A stretch of 64,000 nt of DNA from an uncultured Pelagibacteraceae bacterium (GTDB lineage Bacteria > Pseudomonadota > Alphaproteobacteria > Pelagibacterales > AG-422-B15), in assembly GCA_902598405.1 (NCBI GenBank), contig CACKBQ010000004.1:1-64000 (forward strand), in the 5' to 3' direction. The notes beneath the pieces are model-generated. The model was not told where the DNA came from and searched no databases. It saw nothing but the letters and a program-made list of their open reading frames with translations. A program made the position numbers and the translations under genes. Shown piece by piece: positions 45,379 to 54,679 of the stretch; the first letter of the stretch is position 1; each line of letters opens with the position of its first letter.

Positions 45379-45450
45379 TTGAGGTAATTTGGCCACCGTC
45401 TCTTCTTCTCATTAGTATCCAAGGTCAAATTACCTCAACTAAATTGAGGT
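45379..45450 (+). promoter_or_regulatory. Mutually exclusive hairpins upstream of the peroxiredoxin start
   Basis: Three segments share one sequence: A TTGAGGTAATTTG (45379-45391), B CAAATTACCTCAA (45426-45438) and C TTGAGGT (45444-45450). A pairs perfectly with B over 13 bp (34-base loop). Alternatively the end of B pairs with C over 7 bp (5-base loop). C contains the GAGG Shine-Dalgarno, 7 bases before the peroxiredoxin ATG. So B:C would block translation and A:B would free it. It could also simply protect the fbpA mRNA 3' end. Confidence 0.6.
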
Positions 45451-45457
45451 TATATTT

Positions 45458-45991
45458 ATGAATAGATTACCAAATGTAACATTTAAGATCAGGTCTCAAA
45501 ATGAATTTGAGACTGGGGAAATGTGTTATCTTGAAGGAGACAAGGCATGGATGTCAATTTCCTCTAGCGATTTATTCTCAGAAAAAAGAGTTTTAATATT
45601 TTCATTACCGGGCGCCTTTACTCCAACTTGTTCATCACAGCAATTGCCTGCATTTGATGAGAAATTTGAAGCTTTTAAAAACTTAGGAATTGATGAAGTA
45701 TTTTGTGTCTCCGTTAATGATTCATATGTCATGAACGCTTGGAGTAACTATATGGGCGTTAAAAATGTGCAAATGATTCCAGATGGAACGGGTCAATTTA
45801 CAAGGATGATGGGCATGCTTATTAATAAAGATCATAATGGATTCGGTATGAGGTCTTGGAGATATGCAGTTGTTGCAAATAATATGGAAATTGAACAGAT
45901 GTTTATCGAGCCAGGTCTTAATGATACAGGAAATGATGATGATCCTTATATTGAAACAAATCCTGATAATATATTAGAGTTTCTTAAATAA
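45458..45991 (+). CDS. Peroxiredoxin (Prx5-type)
   Basis: 177 aa thioredoxin-fold peroxidase. PGAFTPTCSSQQLP contains the peroxidatic Cys58 with the PxxxTxxC motif; VNDSYVMNAWSNYMG is typical of the Prx5/AhpE-like glutathione- or glutaredoxin-dependent group. It reduces H2O2 and organic peroxides. Being inside the iron operon makes sense, since incoming iron makes peroxide more toxic. The Shine-Dalgarno lies in a potential hairpin switch. Confidence 0.92.
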   Translation: MNRLPNVTFKIRSQNEFETGEMCYLEGDKAWMSISSSDLFSEKRVLIFSLPGAFTPTCSSQQLPAFDEKFEAFKNLGIDEVFCVSVNDSYVMNAWSNYMGVKNVQMIPDGTGQFTRMMGMLINKDHNGFGMRSWRYAVVANNMEIEQMFIEPGLNDTGNDDDPYIETNPDNILEFLK

Positions 45992-46016
45992 ATAGTATAG
46001 ATAACAGCAACTATTT

Positions 46017-47630
46017 ATGAAGTTAGATTTTTGGCAAATTACTCCGGTTGCAACATTTGCAATTTTTATTGCTCCTGTATTTATTGTGCTATTCAGTCTT
46101 GCTGGTGATTACTCTGAAAACTGGACACATTTGTATAACCATGTACTTTTTGGTTATATAGAAAATTCTATTTATTTAGTTCTTGGGGTCTCAATTATGG
46201 TTGCCATAATTGGTGTTGGCACTGCCTGGCTGGTAACCAACTATAATTTTACAGGAAAAAATATTTTTGAATGGGCGTTAATTTTACCACTTGCTGTACC
46301 TCCATATATACTTGCTTACACTTTTACTGGTTTATTCGATACCTTTGGTACTGCGAATAATTTAATAAGGGATCTTTTTGGGCTCGGTGCAGATTTTATT
46401 TTTTTTCCTAAAGTAAGAAATGTTCCTGGAGCGATTGTAGTATTTTCCTTCACCCTATACCCATATGTATATCTTGTGAGCAGAATGGCCTTTATAAATC
46501 AATCTAGATCAATTCTTGAAGCGGGTAGAACTCTTGGACTTGGTAAACTAGAAGTATTTTATAAATTAGCTGTTCCAATGATTAGACCTGCAATTATTGG
46601 GGGCCTCATGCTCGTAATCATGGAAACTTTATCTGATTTCGGAGCAGTTGATCACTTCGCTATTTCAACTTTTACAACTGGAATATTCAGAACATGGTAC
46701 GGCATGTATGATATTGAAACTGCAAAGCAGTTAGCTTCATTGTTACTCATATTTGCAATTTTATTAATTATATCTGAACGTTACTCTCGAAAAAATGCTA
46801 GATATTCAAATGCCAGCTCAGTCTTTAAGCCGCTTTATTTAGCTAGGCTGAAAGGTAGTTCAAATATTTTAGCAATATTAATCTGTTTCGTTCCAATCTT
46901 TGTTGGTTTTTTATTGCCTGTGATGGAACTTGGGTACTGGGCATTTAATTACAAGTTAGATTTTTTTAATGATAAGTTTCTTACGACTGCATGGAATACA
47001 TTTTACTTAGCAATAATAGCAGCTTTCTTATGCAGTCTATTAGCTGTTCTTATAAATTTTTCAATTAGATATAAAAAAAATAATTATCTGAAGTCTATGA
47101 GTTCATTTTTGACTGTTGGATATGCGGTGCCAGGTTTGATACTTGCAATTGGCGTTATGCAGCTACTTACATTTTTAGACAGAAACATTGGAGATTATTA
47201 TTTTGATTTTGTACTTACAGGTAGTCTAGTTGGATTAGTTTTAGCTTATATAATAAAATCCTATGCGCTCTCAAGTTCTACGATTGAAGCTGGATATCAG
47301 CGTATAAATATGAGAATTGATGATGTAGCAAAAACACTTAAAACATCAGGCTGGTCTCTCTTATCTTCAGTTCATTTGCCATTATTAAAAACTAGTTTTC
47401 TAACAAGCATGTTATTGGTAGTTTCAGAAGTCATAAAAGAACTTCCCGCAACGCTTATTTTGAGACCATTTAATTTTGATACATTAGCCGTATATACTTA
47501 TATTTATGCAGCAGAAGAAAGAATGTACGATGCTGCTGCACCTTCTATTGCAATAGTTATGGTAGGGCTTATTCCAATAATAATATTGACTAGAATGATC
47601 AGAAGTTCTAGACCTGCATCAAGAGATTAA
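46017..47630 (+). CDS. fbpB: Ferric iron ABC transporter permease (fused two-domain)
   Basis: 537 aa with about twelve membrane helices in two homologous halves, each with an EAA-like loop (ILEAGRTLGLGKLEVFYKLAVPMIRP and DDVAKTLKTSGWSLLSSVHLPLLK in outline). This is the FbpB/SfuB layout. It forms the inner-membrane channel for iron delivered by the binding protein. It starts 25 bases after the peroxiredoxin gene and ends 2 bases before the ATPase. Confidence 0.93.
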   Translation: MKLDFWQITPVATFAIFIAPVFIVLFSLAGDYSENWTHLYNHVLFGYIENSIYLVLGVSIMVAIIGVGTAWLVTNYNFTGKNIFEWALILPLAVPPYILAYTFTGLFDTFGTANNLIRDLFGLGADFIFFPKVRNVPGAIVVFSFTLYPYVYLVSRMAFINQSRSILEAGRTLGLGKLEVFYKLAVPMIRPAIIGGLMLVIMETLSDFGAVDHFAISTFTTGIFRTWYGMYDIETAKQLASLLLIFAILLIISERYSRKNARYSNASSVFKPLYLARLKGSSNILAILICFVPIFVGFLLPVMELGYWAFNYKLDFFNDKFLTTAWNTFYLAIIAAFLCSLLAVLINFSIRYKKNNYLKSMSSFLTVGYAVPGLILAIGVMQLLTFLDRNIGDYYFDFVLTGSLVGLVLAYIIKSYALSSSTIEAGYQRINMRIDDVAKTLKTSGWSLLSSVHLPLLKTSFLTSMLLVVSEVIKELPATLILRPFNFDTLAVYTYIYAAEERMYDAAAPSIAIVMVGLIPIIILTRMIRSSRPASRD

Positions 47631-47632
47631 AA

Positions 47633-48346
47633 ATGGATATAATTCTTGAACTAAAAAATATAAAACACAGCTTCACAAGAGATAATGAAGTTTTAAAAGA
47701 TGTTTCTCTACAAGTAAATCGAGGGGAGATAATTACAATCTTAGGACCTTCTGGATGTGGCAAAACTACTTTGCTAAGAATTATTGCAGGTCTAGAAGAA
47801 CAATCAGCAGGTACAGTATCGATAGATAATGAAATTGTTTCAGGGCATTTAAATCATGTAAATACTGAGGAACGAAATATTGGATTGGTTGTTCAGGAAA
47901 GAGCATTGTTTCCACACCTCTCGATTGTGAATAATGTAAAATTTGGAATAAAAGGTAATAACAAATATAATACCGAGAGAGCTATGAGTTTATTAAAGCT
48001 ATTTAGTGTTGAGAGATATGCAAAAAACTATCCTCATGAAATATCAAGCGGTGAACAACAAAGGGTTGCATTAGCAAGAGCAATGGCGCCAAATCCAAAA
48101 ATTTTGTTAATGGATGAACCTTTTGGAGCTTTGGATAAGGAATTAAAAGTAAGATTGAGATCTGAAACAAATAAAATTCTTCGAGATAACCTCACTACAA
48201 CTATCATTGTTTCTCACGATACTGATGACGCGCTAGCAATGTCTGATAGAGTTTTAATTATGAAAGATGGTAATTTTATTCAAAACGGCAAACCTGAAGA
48301 TGTCATCTCTATAAACTCAACCGCATCTCAAAAAAACCTTATTTAA
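47633..48346 (+). CDS. fbpC: Ferric iron ABC transporter ATPase (short form)
   Basis: 237 aa: Walker A GPSGCGKT (38-45), Walker B ILLMDEPFGALD and H-loop IVSHDTDDAL. The signature reads SSGEQ (138-142) in place of LSGGQ. FbpC proteins usually have about 100 further residues forming a C-terminal regulatory domain that is absent here. It energises the FbpB permease. Confidence 0.9.
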   Translation: MDIILELKNIKHSFTRDNEVLKDVSLQVNRGEIITILGPSGCGKTTLLRIIAGLEEQSAGTVSIDNEIVSGHLNHVNTEERNIGLVVQERALFPHLSIVNNVKFGIKGNNKYNTERAMSLLKLFSVERYAKNYPHEISSGEQQRVALARAMAPNPKILLMDEPFGALDKELKVRLRSETNKILRDNLTTTIIVSHDTDDALAMSDRVLIMKDGNFIQNGKPEDVISINSTASQKNLI

Positions 48347-48372
48347 TTACCTTTTATTTGATGGTAATTTTT
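48345..48372 (+). terminator. Candidate terminator of the iron operon
   Basis: AATTACC (48345-48351), 11-base loop, GGTAATT (48363-48369) and then a few more T. It begins inside the fbpC stop codon. The stem is short and AT-rich, so efficiency is doubtful. A TA-rich stretch before tatA follows and could hold a promoter. Confidence 0.4.
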
Positions 48373-48429
48373 AACTTTTACTAATAAGGTATTAATATAT
48401 ATATATTATTAGAAATAATTGAGGAACAA

Positions 48430-48612
48430 ATGGGTATTAGTTTTTGGCAAATATTAATCGTTGTAGCGCTTCTTGTTATACTTTTCGGTAGAGGAAAAAT
48501 ATCTGAATTAATGGGTGACGTAGCTAAAGGTGTAAAAAGTTTTAAAAAAGGCATCAACGACGATGATGAACCAAAGTCAATAAATAAATCAGACGAAGAC
48601 TCCAAAGATTAA
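48430..48612 (+). CDS. tatA: Sec-independent translocase TatA
   Basis: 60 aa: one membrane helix (4-19), the hinge [26 protein letters not shown] with the conserved FG and an amphipathic helix, then an acidic tail. It forms the oligomeric pore-weakening component for folded proteins. Good GAGGAA site before the ATG. It is first of tatA-tatB-tatC. Clients in this window include the sulfatase and the PotD-like protein. Confidence 0.93.
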   Translation: MGISFWQILIVVALLVILFGRGKISELMGDVAKGVKSFKKGINDDDEPKSINKSDEDSKD

Positions 48613-48627
48613 CCTTAAGTAATTGTT

Positions 48628-48924
48628 ATGTTACCTGGTATCGGAGGAGTAGAGTATCTTGTCATTGCAGCATTAATTATCATTTTTGTTGGACCGAAAG
48701 ATTTGCCGGCAGTATTAAGAACTTTTGGCAGGTGGTGGGGTAAAATTAGAAACTTCTCAAGAGAATTTAGATCTAGTATCAATGAGATAGCAAAAGAAAC
48801 AGGTGTAGATGATATTAAGTCTAAAGTTGAAAATACAAATCCCAAAAACTTTACAGACGAGATGCGTGACTCGATAAATAAAAATATTATTCAGTCAGAA
48901 AATCAGAAAAAAGAAAATGAGTGA
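48628..48924 (+). CDS. tatB: Sec-independent translocase TatB
   Basis: 98 aa, short for TatB. The N-terminal helix (GIGGVEYLVIAALIIIFVGPKDLP, with the TatB-type Glu and Gly-Pro hinge) and the amphipathic helix RTFGRWWGKIRNFSREFRSS are clear. It receives twin-arginine substrates together with TatC, whose ATG overlaps this gene by 8 bases. Confidence 0.92.
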   Translation: MLPGIGGVEYLVIAALIIIFVGPKDLPAVLRTFGRWWGKIRNFSREFRSSINEIAKETGVDDIKSKVENTNPKNFTDEMRDSINKNIIQSENQKKENE

Positions 48925-49693
48925 TACAAATGAAACACTTGATGAAGGAAAGCAACCTTTAATTCAACATCTTGTAGAACTAAGAAGCAGACTTATTAAA
49001 TCACTAATTTTGATTACTGTTATGTTTGTTGTTGCATATATCTTTGCAGACACAATTTATAACTTTTTAGTTCAACCATATGCCGATGCTGTACAAGGTG
49101 AATCTGGCAGAAGGCTTATATTTACTGCTTTACACGAAACCTTTTTTACTTATTTAAAAGTAGCACTATTTGCCTCTATTTTTGTTTCTCTTCCATTTAT
49201 ACTGATACAAATTTGGATTTTTGTTGCACCTGGTCTTTATCGCAATGAGAAAACTGTTGTTATTCCATATTTAATTGCAACGCCAATATTATTCTTGTTA
49301 GGAGCGGCATTGGTTTATTATTTTATTATGCCACTTGCTATCAAATTCTTTCTATCTTTCGAGTCGATTGGTGGCCAAGGAACATTACCAATCCAATTAG
49401 AAGCTAAGGTAAATGAGTATTTAAGCTTAATTATGCGTCTAATATTTGCATTCGGTATCAGTTTTCAACTACCAGTTCTTTTGACATTGTTAGCAAGAGT
49501 AGGTTTTGTCAGTTCTGAAGGATTAAGAAAAAATAGAAAGTATGTGATTGTAGGAGTTTTTGCAGTAGCAGCTATTTTAACACCACCTGACCCGATCTCC
49601 CAAATAGGGCTTGGAATACCAATATTATTGCTGTATGAAATTTCAATATTTGCTGTAAAATTTATCGAAGGAAAAAAACCTAAATCCGAGTAA
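48917..49693 (+). CDS. tatC: Sec-independent translocase TatC
   Basis: 258 aa with six membrane helices. The N-terminal QHLVELRSRLIKSL and the EKTVVIPYLIATPILFLLGAALVYY region are hallmark TatC segments. It recognises the twin-arginine signal. Spacing to serS is 3 bases, which shows the usual alphaproteobacterial tat-serS linkage. Confidence 0.95.
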   Translation: MSDTNETLDEGKQPLIQHLVELRSRLIKSLILITVMFVVAYIFADTIYNFLVQPYADAVQGESGRRLIFTALHETFFTYLKVALFASIFVSLPFILIQIWIFVAPGLYRNEKTVVIPYLIATPILFLLGAALVYYFIMPLAIKFFLSFESIGGQGTLPIQLEAKVNEYLSLIMRLIFAFGISFQLPVLLTLLARVGFVSSEGLRKNRKYVIVGVFAVAAILTPPDPISQIGLGIPILLLYEISIFAVKFIEGKKPKSE

Positions 49694-49696
49694 AAC

Positions 49697-50965
49697 ATGC
49701 ATGACATTAAGAAAATAAGGGAGAATCCCTCAGGTTTAGATGAGTTATTAGCCAAAAGAAAACATCCGCCAGTTTCAAATCAGATAATTGAATTAGATGA
49801 AAAGAACAGGGAAATTATTGGCGAGCTTCAAGTTATTCAAGAAGAGAGAAACGCCAAGTCAAAGCTCATAGGAGAATATGCGGCTAATGGTAAAAATGAT
49901 GAAGCCGCTAAGTTAAAGGCCGAAGTTACAAGTTTAAAAGATAAAATGCAGGAGTTAGAGAATAGTCAAAGAGAAAAACAAGAAGAACTCAATACTGTTT
50001 TATCTTCTTTACCTAATAATCCAGCAGATGATGTGCCGGTTGGAGATGAAAGTTTAAATAAAGAAATTAAGCTGGAAGGCAACAAAAAAGAATTTACTTT
50101 TACTCCAAAAGAACACGATGAATTAGGCGAAAACCTCGATATGATGAGTTTTGAAAAAGCCACAAAAATCTCTGGAGCGAGGTTTGTTGTACAAAGTGGC
50201 TTGATTGCTAAAATGGAAAGAGCAATATCTAATTTTATGTTAGATCTTCATACAAATGAATTTGGATACACAGAGATGAATGTTCCTATACTTGTTAAAG
50301 ACCAATCAGTTTATGGTGTGGGACAGCTTCCTAAGTTTAAAGATGATTTATTTAAAACAACCGATGACTATTGGCTTATACCAACGGCCGAGGTTCCTCT
50401 TAGTAATATGACTAGAGAGTCAATTATTGATATTTTAGATTTACCTAAACGATATGTATCTCATACGCCATGTTTCAGATCTGAAGCTGGCGCAGCAGGT
50501 AAAGATACAAGAGGTATTATGAGACAACATCAATTTTATAAAGTTGAGCTTGTTAGTTTAACATCAGAAAGTCAATCTAAGGATGAACATGAAAGAATGT
50601 TAAGTTGCGCAGAGGAAGTTTTAAAAAGATTAAACCTTCATTATAGAGTTGTCATATTGTCTTCTGAGGATATGGGTTTTGCTGCACAAAAAACATATGA
50701 TATTGAAGTATGGTTGCCTGGTCAAAATGCTTACAGAGAAATATCTAGTTGCTCTAATTGCGGAGATTTTCAAGCAAGAAGAATGAACTCTCGCTATAAA
50801 GAAGGTAAAGAAACTAAATTTTTGCATACATTAAATGGATCAGGCTTAGCCGTAGGACGAACCTTAATATCTATTCTTGAAAATTATCAAAATGAAGATG
50901 GGACCATTCAGGTGCCAGATGCTCTTATTCCATACATGGGCGGAATAAATCAAATTTCAAGTTAA
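49697..50965 (+). CDS. serS: Seryl-tRNA synthetase
   Basis: 422 aa class II synthetase. An N-terminal coiled-coil arm (about 30-105, Lys/Glu-rich) is followed by the catalytic core with motif 2 FRSEAGAAGKDTRGIMRQHQF and motif 3 GSGLAVGRTLISILENYQ. Length is normal. It charges tRNA-Ser. Confidence 0.97.
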   Translation: MHDIKKIRENPSGLDELLAKRKHPPVSNQIIELDEKNREIIGELQVIQEERNAKSKLIGEYAANGKNDEAAKLKAEVTSLKDKMQELENSQREKQEELNTVLSSLPNNPADDVPVGDESLNKEIKLEGNKKEFTFTPKEHDELGENLDMMSFEKATKISGARFVVQSGLIAKMERAISNFMLDLHTNEFGYTEMNVPILVKDQSVYGVGQLPKFKDDLFKTTDDYWLIPTAEVPLSNMTRESIIDILDLPKRYVSHTPCFRSEAGAAGKDTRGIMRQHQFYKVELVSLTSESQSKDEHERMLSCAEEVLKRLNLHYRVVILSSEDMGFAAQKTYDIEVWLPGQNAYREISSCSNCGDFQARRMNSRYKEGKETKFLHTLNGSGLAVGRTLISILENYQNEDGTIQVPDALIPYMGGINQISS

Positions 50966-50974
50966 TTCATCTAT

Positions 50975-51799
50975 ATGTCAGTTATTAATCTTAATGAAGC
51001 GAGGATATTAATTACAAATGATGATGGAATATCTGCAGAGGGTATTAAAATACTAAGAGCTATTGCTAATGAATTTTCAAATGATGTCTGGGTCGTTGCA
51101 CCTGAATATGAAAAAAGTGGTGCATCACATGCTTTGTCTTTTCAAAACGAATTAACACTTAAAAAGTACGAAGAGAAGACATTCTCAGTTAATGGTACTC
51201 CTAGCGATTGTGTTGCAATTGGTATAAGCAATGTTTTAAAAGATAAAAGACCAGATTTAATTCTGTCAGGTATCAATAGTGGCTGCAATGTTGGAGAGGA
51301 TGTTACATATTCAGGCACAATTGCTGCAGCAATGGAAGGTTTAATTAGACGCATTCCATCAATTGCAATCAGTCAAAATTATGAAGCTGGCAAAAAAAAT
51401 CAAATTGTTTGGGATGCTTCGAAAAAATTTTTAAAAAATATTTTACTTGAACTTACAATTCTTGGCTGGCCAAATAATGTATTTATGAATATTAATTTTC
51501 CTTATTGCACAGCTAATTTAGTTAAAAGTATACAGATAACAACACAAGGAAACAGGGAAACTGACGACTTGATAATTAATGAAGTTCAGAAGTCAAAATT
51601 CAGATTCGGTTTACGGAGGCGGCTTGAAGAAAATGTTAATCTAAGTATTCCTCCACTAAATGAAACAGTTGAGGGATATATGAGTGATGTAGAGGCACTG
51701 GCAGATCATCACATATCAATAACACCTCTTCATTTAGATCTTACGCATCACAAAAGTCTAAGTGATTTAAAAAAAGGTTTAAAAACTGATCTAAATTAA
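50975..51799 (+). CDS. surE: 5'/3'-nucleotidase SurE
   Basis: 274 aa. RILITNDDGISAEG supplies the metal-binding Asp-Asp; SGINSGCNVGEDVTYSGTIAAAMEG is the family signature. It dephosphorylates nucleoside monophosphates. In many relatives a pcm (isoaspartyl methyltransferase) and an LysM/M23 peptidase gene lie between surE and yajC; both are missing here. Confidence 0.95.
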   Translation: MSVINLNEARILITNDDGISAEGIKILRAIANEFSNDVWVVAPEYEKSGASHALSFQNELTLKKYEEKTFSVNGTPSDCVAIGISNVLKDKRPDLILSGINSGCNVGEDVTYSGTIAAAMEGLIRRIPSIAISQNYEAGKKNQIVWDASKKFLKNILLELTILGWPNNVFMNINFPYCTANLVKSIQITTQGNRETDDLIINEVQKSKFRFGLRRRLEENVNLSIPPLNETVEGYMSDVEALADHHISITPLHLDLTHHKSLSDLKKGLKTDLN

Positions 51800-51863
51800 T
51801 TATTTAGTTCAAAAATATTACCTAAGTATGTATATTGCCTAAGTTATTTTAAAGGAGAATTTC

Positions 51864-52142
51864 ATGGAACAAATGCTCATTCAACTAATGCCATTATTCT
51901 TAATTTTTGCGATTTTTTATTTTTTATTGATAAGACCTCAGCAAAGAAGAGCAAAAGAACATAGAGAGATGGTTGCTGCTGTTCAGCGAGGTGACAAGAT
52001 CGTCAGCTCAGGAGGAGTCAGAGGAAAAGTAGTCAAAGTAATCGGAGATACTGATGTGGAGGTTGAAATATCCTCAGGAGTAAATGTTGTAATGATTAAA
52101 TCAACAATTGCCGAAGTAGAGAAAGTAAATACATCACAATAA
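51864..52142 (+). CDS. yajC: Preprotein translocase subunit YajC
   Basis: 92 aa: one N-terminal membrane helix, then FLLIRPQQRRAKEHREMVAAVQRGDKIVSSGG, the family hallmark. It is part of the SecDF-YajC accessory complex. AAAGGAGA precedes the ATG as a strong ribosome-binding site. Confidence 0.95.
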   Translation: MEQMLIQLMPLFLIFAIFYFLLIRPQQRRAKEHREMVAAVQRGDKIVSSGGVRGKVVKVIGDTDVEVEISSGVNVVMIKSTIAEVEKVNTSQ

Positions 52143-52148
52143 ATTTTC

Positions 52149-53759
52149 ATGCTGTACTTTTCAAATTTAAAAATATTTTCAGTATTGGCTGTAATCATAA
52201 TTACTTTACTTTTTGCTGTTCCCAATTTCTTTGGGAAAGATCAATTAGAAACATTTCCAAATTTTTTTCCTAAGCAACAAGTAAACCTCGGCTTGGACCT
52301 TCAAGGGGGCTCACATTTATTGTTAGAGGTTGATACAGAAGAAATTATAAAGGAGAGAGTAGAAAACCTTAACGCAGACGTACGAAGAGTCTTAAAGAAA
52401 AACAATCTTAATTATAGTAATTTCAAGGTTTCAAATGAATCCCTAAAATTCATTGTAGAGGGTTTTAATAGCGAAATTCAAAAAGAAATTTCCGAGCTAT
52501 CCATGAGTAACTCTCAAAATATTCTTGCAATGGGAGATCAAACTAATCTAATTATCACCCAAGAAGAAAATACTGTTCAGATAAATTTTACTGAAGAATT
52601 TATAAAACAATCTGTTTCGAATGCAGTTGCCCAATCGTTAGAAATTGTTCGAAGGAGAATAGATGAACTCGGCACAAGAGAGCCATCAATACAAAGACAA
52701 GGATCATCCAGGATAATAATTCAATTACCAGGCATTGATGACCCTGACCGTATTAAGTCTTTACTGGGCCAAACGGCTAAACTTACTTTTCAATTAGTTG
52801 ATACTTCTGTGAATTTTGATCCTTTTAATCCCTCGAAGGCACCAATTGGTTCAGAAATTTTGGAATCTGATGCGGATGAAGAGTTTAAATACATTGTAAA
52901 AAAGCGAATTATGGTTGGAGGTGAAAATCTTGTTGATGCGCAACCTGGTTTTGATCCTCAAACAAATGAACCAATTGTATCTTTTAGGTTTGATCGTATA
53001 GGTGCAACAAAGTTTGGAAGGGTTACACAGCAAAATGTGGGCAAACCTTTTGCGATTGTACTTGATAATAAAGTAATAAGTGCGCCAGTAATAAGGGAAG
53101 CTATTTTGGGTGGTTCTGGTCAGATTTCTGGAGGTTTTGACTCAGAAGAAGCAAATGATCTTGCTATTCTTTTGCGAGCTGGTGCTTTACCTGCCCCACT
53201 AATTATTTTAGAAGAAAGGTCGGTTGGACCTGATCTTGGCGCTGACTCAATTGAAGCGGGTCAATTTGCTGCAATAATTGGTTTTATTGCTGTCATTATT
53301 TTTATGATATTTGTCTATAGATATTTTGGCCTGCTTGCAGATATAGCATTAATTATAAACTTATTTATGGTCCTTGGCGTTTTATCTTTGTTTCAAGCAA
53401 CTCTAACATTACCTGGTATCGCTGGAATAATATTAACAATTGGAATGGCTGTGGATGCGAATGTTCTAATTTTTGAGAGAGTAAAAGAAGAAATTAGAAA
53501 TGGATCGAATATGATGAATGCTGTTGAAAACGGGTATAAAAGAGCTTTATCAACAATATTAGATGCAAATATCACAACATTGATTGCTGCAATAATATTA
53601 TTTTTTATGGCTTCGGGGCCAGTGAGGGGTTTCTCTATTACATTGGCTATTGGAATCTTTACATCAGTTTTCACTGCCTTTACTTTCACAAGATTGCTAA
53701 TTTCATTCAACGCTAAAAGATTAAAACCAAATTTTGTAGGTCTAAGTAAAAATGTTTAA
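52149..53759 (+). CDS. secD: Protein translocase subunit SecD
   Basis: 536 aa. A first membrane helix, LGLDLQGGSHLLLEVD, a large periplasmic domain with IVRRRIDELGTREPSIQRQG, then a five-helix C-terminal block (IGMAVDANVLIFERVKEE carries the conserved proton-pathway Asp). It uses proton motive force to help pull proteins across. Overlaps secF by 8 bases. Confidence 0.96.
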   Translation: MLYFSNLKIFSVLAVIIITLLFAVPNFFGKDQLETFPNFFPKQQVNLGLDLQGGSHLLLEVDTEEIIKERVENLNADVRRVLKKNNLNYSNFKVSNESLKFIVEGFNSEIQKEISELSMSNSQNILAMGDQTNLIITQEENTVQINFTEEFIKQSVSNAVAQSLEIVRRRIDELGTREPSIQRQGSSRIIIQLPGIDDPDRIKSLLGQTAKLTFQLVDTSVNFDPFNPSKAPIGSEILESDADEEFKYIVKKRIMVGGENLVDAQPGFDPQTNEPIVSFRFDRIGATKFGRVTQQNVGKPFAIVLDNKVISAPVIREAILGGSGQISGGFDSEEANDLAILLRAGALPAPLIILEERSVGPDLGADSIEAGQFAAIIGFIAVIIFMIFVYRYFGLLADIALIINLFMVLGVLSLFQATLTLPGIAGIILTIGMAVDANVLIFERVKEEIRNGSNMMNAVENGYKRALSTILDANITTLIAAIILFFMASGPVRGFSITLAIGIFTSVFTAFTFTRLLISFNAKRLKPNFVGLSKNV

Positions 53760-54678
53760 TATTTCTGGAACACAAATTAATTTTTTAAAAGTAAGGGTAA
53801 TTACCTTTATTCTTTCTGCAATATTGATATTTCTTTCAATAGGGGCTTTTTTTGTAAATGGATTGAATTTTGGAATTGATTTTAAGGGTGGTACACTTAT
53901 TGAAATCGAAACATCTCAAGAAATAGAAATTTCTGGTTTAAGAGATAACTTAAATACCCTTGAATTAGGGGATGTTCAAGTTCAAGAATTTGGATCTAGT
54001 AAAAATTTACTAATTAGAGTAGAGCAACAATTAGGTGGAGATCAAGTTCAACAAGATGTTGTTCAAATAGTAAAAGATAGCTTAGGGTCTTATCTTTCAT
54101 CCGATATTAATTTTAGAAGAACTGAGGTTGTAGGGCCTAAGGTTAGCGGAGAATTAATACAATCTGGTGCTATAGCAATTTTTGTCGCTGTATTTGCAAT
54201 GCTTGTTTACATTTGGTTTAGGTTTGAATGGCAGTTTTCACTAGGAGCAGTTCTCGCACTTGTTCATGATGTCATATTAACCATAGGTGTTTTTTGTTTA
54301 ACTCAATTAGAGTTCAATTTACCCATCATTGCCGCAATACTTACTATTGTTGGATACTCTATGAACGATACAGTTGTTGTGTACGATAGGGTCAGAGAAA
54401 ACTTACGTAAGTACCGTTCTAAAGAAATTACAGATTTATTAAATTTGTCAATTAACGATACTTTATCAAGAACAATTGTAACTTCTGTGACTACGCTTTT
54501 AGCTTTGTTATCGTTATTCATTTTTGGAGGTGAAGTGATTAAAGGGTTTACGTTTGCAATGATTTGGGGAGTTATAGTTGGAACATATTCATCAATTTTT
54601 GTAGCAGCGCCATTACTGAGATACCTTGATGTAAAACGTGAGTGGAATACGACGTCAGCAGTAGACTCAACTAGATAA
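53752..54678 (+). CDS. secF: Protein translocase subunit SecF
   Basis: 308 aa with six membrane helices. GLNFGIDFKGGTLIEI near the N-terminus and YSMNDTVVVYDRVRENL are the conserved SecF motifs. It partners SecD. The gene ends one base from the convergent PuuD-like gene. Confidence 0.96.
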   Translation: MFNISGTQINFLKVRVITFILSAILIFLSIGAFFVNGLNFGIDFKGGTLIEIETSQEIEISGLRDNLNTLELGDVQVQEFGSSKNLLIRVEQQLGGDQVQQDVVQIVKDSLGSYLSSDINFRRTEVVGPKVSGELIQSGAIAIFVAVFAMLVYIWFRFEWQFSLGAVLALVHDVILTIGVFCLTQLEFNLPIIAAILTIVGYSMNDTVVVYDRVRENLRKYRSKEITDLLNLSINDTLSRTIVTSVTTLLALLSLFIFGGEVIKGFTFAMIWGVIVGTYSSIFVAAPLLRYLDVKREWNTTSAVDSTR

Positions 54679-54679
54679 T

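Noticed and set aside
53393-53710. Minus-strand 105-aa ORF
   Set aside because: Antisense to the conserved membrane block of secD.
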